A DNA stretch of 64,000 nt from Symsagittifera roscoffensis (lineage: Eukaryota > Xenacoelomorpha > Acoela > Convolutidae). The position numbers and the translations under genes were made by a program. Under the pieces are notes generated by a model, which saw only the letters and a program-made list of their open reading frames with translations, was not told the DNA's origin and searched no databases. Below, piece after piece: positions 61,251-64,000 of the stretch (positions are counted from its first letter, which is position 1; every line of letters starts with the position of its first letter). The stretch is taken from the NCBI RefSeq assembly GCF_963678635.1, contig NC_087066.1, positions 2,599,633 to 2,663,632 on the forward strand, given 5' to 3'.

Positions 61251-62500
61251 GGCTAAACGCTTAAAATCATCACCGGAGACCATTGATTTTATGTTGACAC
61301 AAGAATTAATTCAGCAGTTACCGCCACTCGAAGTATTGCAGGCGAAACTTTAGGAGACAACAGCATGACCCTAGGTGCAACCCTCTTAAGAACTCGTTAC
61401 TCACATTTCGGAGCGAGTATTGATGTAATCACCAAAACAAGACTCAAAAGTGTCGTTGACGATGTTTTTGAATCCGCGTTAAATTTCCTCTCACAAATAG
61501 CCCCAATCAAACCCAGTATCAATTGGCTTCAGTACAGTTCTTTGTTATGCTGCTACGTTTAGAAGCAATCAGTCTCAGGTTAAATCCTATGTTACGTTTA
61601 CCGCGAAACAACACTTAGAATCACCAAATCTCCTAGCTCGAAAAATCAAAAATCAGCATTTGGTTCTCTCACAAAATTGCATTGGAGTTTGAATTATTCA
61701 GAGGAATTTGAATTATCGAAAATTCTGAGGAACATGTGAGTAATCTAAGTCATACTTCCCGACATTGAACATAAGTAATTGGGTGTTGTGTCTTAAACAG
61801 GTGAAAACGGGCACATCGTTAATGTCTCAAACTTCCGGTCAAGTGCTTAGGATTACGTCAGGCGCCGTTCAAAAATTGCAGCTCAGAGTACTTTGGACCT
61901 TTTTAAGTAACAATTCGCAGGAGTTACAAGAAACAGATGACATTTTCGTTAACTTGTTTCACCACAAGATCCATCCACATAAAAGTCATTCCGTCTATGG
62001 AGGCTACCTCTTGTATAAAGGGAGTAGAAGATCTCATCGCTTGGCGTGGAACCCCCTCGATAGTTTGGTCTGACAAAGGAACCAAATTTGTATGCGCAGA
62101 AAAAGAGCTTCTTCAGTGCACTCGAGGGTGGAATGAGCTCGCACTCACCCTTCTTGTACTTACACAGCACTCAATCCGCACCACACCGCGTGAAGTGACT
62201 CGTGTGAAGGGCCGGTACGTAGTTGCAAGAGAATGTTCTACTTGATCATCACACCTCGGAAAAAAATGAAGATACTCTTCGTGATACAACATTCTGCCTC
62301 GTGGAACAGTCATTTAATGCGCGTCCTCTTACAATTGTTAGCTTTCACCCAAATAACATTTGGCATTACACCTAACGATTTTTTATTGGGTCAGCATTCC
62401 GTGAGTTTTCCTTCAGTCGCAATTAGCGATCACTTCAACCACACAAATCTCCTCGCACAATCAAATGCCAACGCCATCTGGACTCGATAATTACAAGAGT
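61251..62500 (+). pseudogene. BEL/Pao integrase region, decayed
   Basis: Pieces in different frames. At 61937-62245 TCFTTRSIHIKVIPSMEATS then GVEDLIAWRGTPSIVWSDKG and TKFVCAEKELLQC, i.e. the Pao integrase core with the second catalytic Asp (WSDKGT). Then, in another frame (about 62340-62490), LTPNDFLLGQHSVSFPS-like sequence, the typical C-terminal part. Several stops and shifts. The part before (61300-61760) shows no clear motif. Confidence 0.75.
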
Positions 62501-62604
62501 GCGTGCCATCTATGAACAAACTCCAATTGGCACTCATCTGCCAAACATGAACTCAAGGCCTATAATCCTGTAAATAAATCAGACTGCATTGAAATATACG
62601 TTAA

Positions 62605-63780
62605 GCGATTTCTACGAACCCGACAGGCCCCTGCCGATCAGAAGTAGAGAAAAAAGTTGTCAACCAATGAAATGAACCGAGTATATAACTTGAAAAATTT
62701 GCTCAACACGAATAATTGAGTGGAAAAACTACAGCAATTTTTGGAAAGACTACAGCAGTCATTTATTTTCAGTGAGAAATTCTTAAGAAGTTGGTCAAGT
62801 TTTCTTCTTTTAATTAAGTTTGTAAAAACTTTTTCGCATTTTGTTTTCGAATTTTTAGATTTGAAAAAATAGGGTCGGAGATGATTTTTGCAACTTAGGT
62901 CTAGAAAATTTGTATCGTAGGTCTACGGTTTTGTCGGCTCGCCACTTAAGACATCATATTAAAAGATTTTGCATAAAAGGAAAATTTTGGTATACTACAT
63001 TAATGCAAACTGTATAAGGTTAATTAAGACTTTTTGCCATAACATAAAGTATAAGGTTACTTAATTAACCAATGCAAACATTTTGAGCTAACGATTCTGT
63101 TTTAGTTGAAAAAAAAGGTAAAACTCAAAATCACGATTAGTTGTTAGCTCAAAAATTCACTCTGCCCATATTTTGCATCATTTTGGCTGCCTGCTTGTTT
63201 CGGTCCAGTTCGCACTCAATGTTTCTGTCGTCTGTACGCTTTCGTCTACTTGCACTGTCCTTGAAATATTTGGTTCATAAGACTGGTCTAACAAACAATT
63301 TGGGCTTCTTAACTCGTCGTCCTATTGATTGATTGGGTACTATATAGGACGTTTAACTCAATAACAACGTGAAAAAGTACTTTCAACTTGAAAAGTTCAA
63401 AACACTGTGAAGGCTGTTGTCTACTCACCTTCTATTTATAACTATTCTTGGGATCAACCATTCTCAGTTAACTGAAGCACTTATATCGCTACCTTCAAAA
63501 ATTTTCCCCAAATACATAATAATTCACTGCATCTCCATTTGATATGCTTTATATCTCCCTTTTCCCGTTCTAGACTTCTCATATTTAAGAACTAAAAGCA
63601 TGCTTCACTTTTTAAATTAAGCTACCGTTACACAAATTTCAGTCAAATTTAAGTTTATATTTTTCAACAAACGGATGTGCGTCCCAATCATACAACTGAA
63701 TCGGACAGAAGCATCGCACCAATTTTTAAAAATCAAACTTAACAACATCTTCCAGCAGAAGCATAATATGAATATCACTT
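62605..63780 (+). repeat. Right LTR-like repeat of the BEL/Pao element
   Basis: Partner of 54861-55540, diverged (roughly 70-75% by eye) and carrying about 500 bp of extra sequence near 63140-63560. A 50-bp direct duplication of its last part (agcagaagcataatatgaatatc / agcaggagcatcatgagaatc) follows at 63785-63826. Confidence 0.65.
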
Positions 63781-63826
63781 TAGAAACATCAAACTATATC
63801 TTCTAGCAGGAGCATCATGAGAATCA

Positions 63827-64000
63827 TGGGCGGATTTAGGGGTTGGGGCGACGACCTCCTGACCAACCTAATAGTCCCTCTCCTGATATTATTTTCGGCC
63901 GACCATAAAACTAAATTTTCCAACGCCGCATTTAGCTCCAAAGTATACTAATTTTAAGAGATAGCGCGCTCCGAAAAATGCGTTTTATAGTCAAAACTTT
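63827..64000. other. Possible edge of another transposon
   Basis: From 63827 the composition changes to gggcggatttaggggttggg and a GC-richer stretch. Such a start is seen at the ends of several invertebrate DNA transposons and SINE-like repeats; with the window ending here, nothing more can be said. Confidence 0.25.

Larger units (their letters stand above)
54861..63780 (+). mobile_element. Decayed BEL/Pao LTR element with an internal tandem array
   Basis: Left LTR-like repeat (54861-55540), seven-unit array (55111-61250), RNase H exit, integrase remains (61300-62500), right LTR-like repeat (62605-63780). Pao-type features: IPELEL after a KARIAPMKAMS string, WTESATVLQWLNSS, and an integrase with GVEDLIAWRGTPSIVWSDKG. 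Gag, protease and RT are not found, so the element lost them. Confidence 0.82.

Overview
The window is a repeat-dominated piece of a metazoan (invertebrate) genome. Only one gene looks like an ordinary host gene: a RanBP3-like protein at 7576-8799 on the minus strand. Almost everything else is retroelement sequence in different states of decay. A TTTCAG-type splice acceptor 12 nt before the RanBP3 start codon and the feel of the long LTR-element protein make a nematode or similar invertebrate plausible, but the sequence does not prove the taxon. A 200-bp N run at 46425-46624 marks a scaffold gap.

Layout. 1-6860: a decayed reverse-transcriptase gene whose 5' half is tandemly repeated, with an alternating short/long unit (higher-order period about 2.81 kb). 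7576-8799: RanBP3-like gene. 9371-12873: a Penelope-like element (minus strand) with a GIY-YIG endonuclease, a PHD-type zinc finger inside the RT between motifs B and C, and a hammerhead-ribozyme-like motif downstream. 12870-15600: a CR1/Jockey-type LINE (minus strand), internally deleted so that the start of an SGNH esterase is fused to the RT, plus a second fragment of the same family.

16653-40394: a 23.7-kb Ty3/Gypsy-type LTR retrotransposon on the minus strand with 921-bp LTRs that differ at about 16 positions by eye count. In its own 5'->3' order it carries a long structured leader, gag with two zinc knuckles, protease, RT-RNase H, integrase with an unusual spacer and tail, several small ORFs, a coiled-coil ORF, and a 2385-codon uninterrupted ORF that starts with an SGNH hydrolase domain and is otherwise unrecognised. 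Protease, RT/integrase and tail carry stops and frameshifts, while the giant ORF is open. It is nested in the 3' end of a related plus-strand element (16087-16652 plus 40395-40577). The LTR of that relative is itself interrupted by a PHD-finger LINE (about 40600-43394) and resumes at 43395-44186. That LTR leads straight into another primer-binding site and leader (44187-46424) up to the gap.

46625-54300: AT-rich relics, including an inverted pair of transposon-derived integrase fragments and a 340-bp tandem array that is again organised as dimers. 54861-63780: a decayed BEL/Pao element in which a unit made of part of the LTR plus a piece of the Pao/RNase H coding region is tandemly repeated seven times (about 890 bp each), followed by integrase remains and the second LTR.

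The most unusual item is the giant Gypsy-like element with an SGNH hydrolase/giant-ORF module in the position where env normally sits. The recurrent conversion of retroelement pieces into tandem and higher-order arrays (three separate arrays in 64 kb) is a second theme. All calls come from reading the sequence; no database search was possible.
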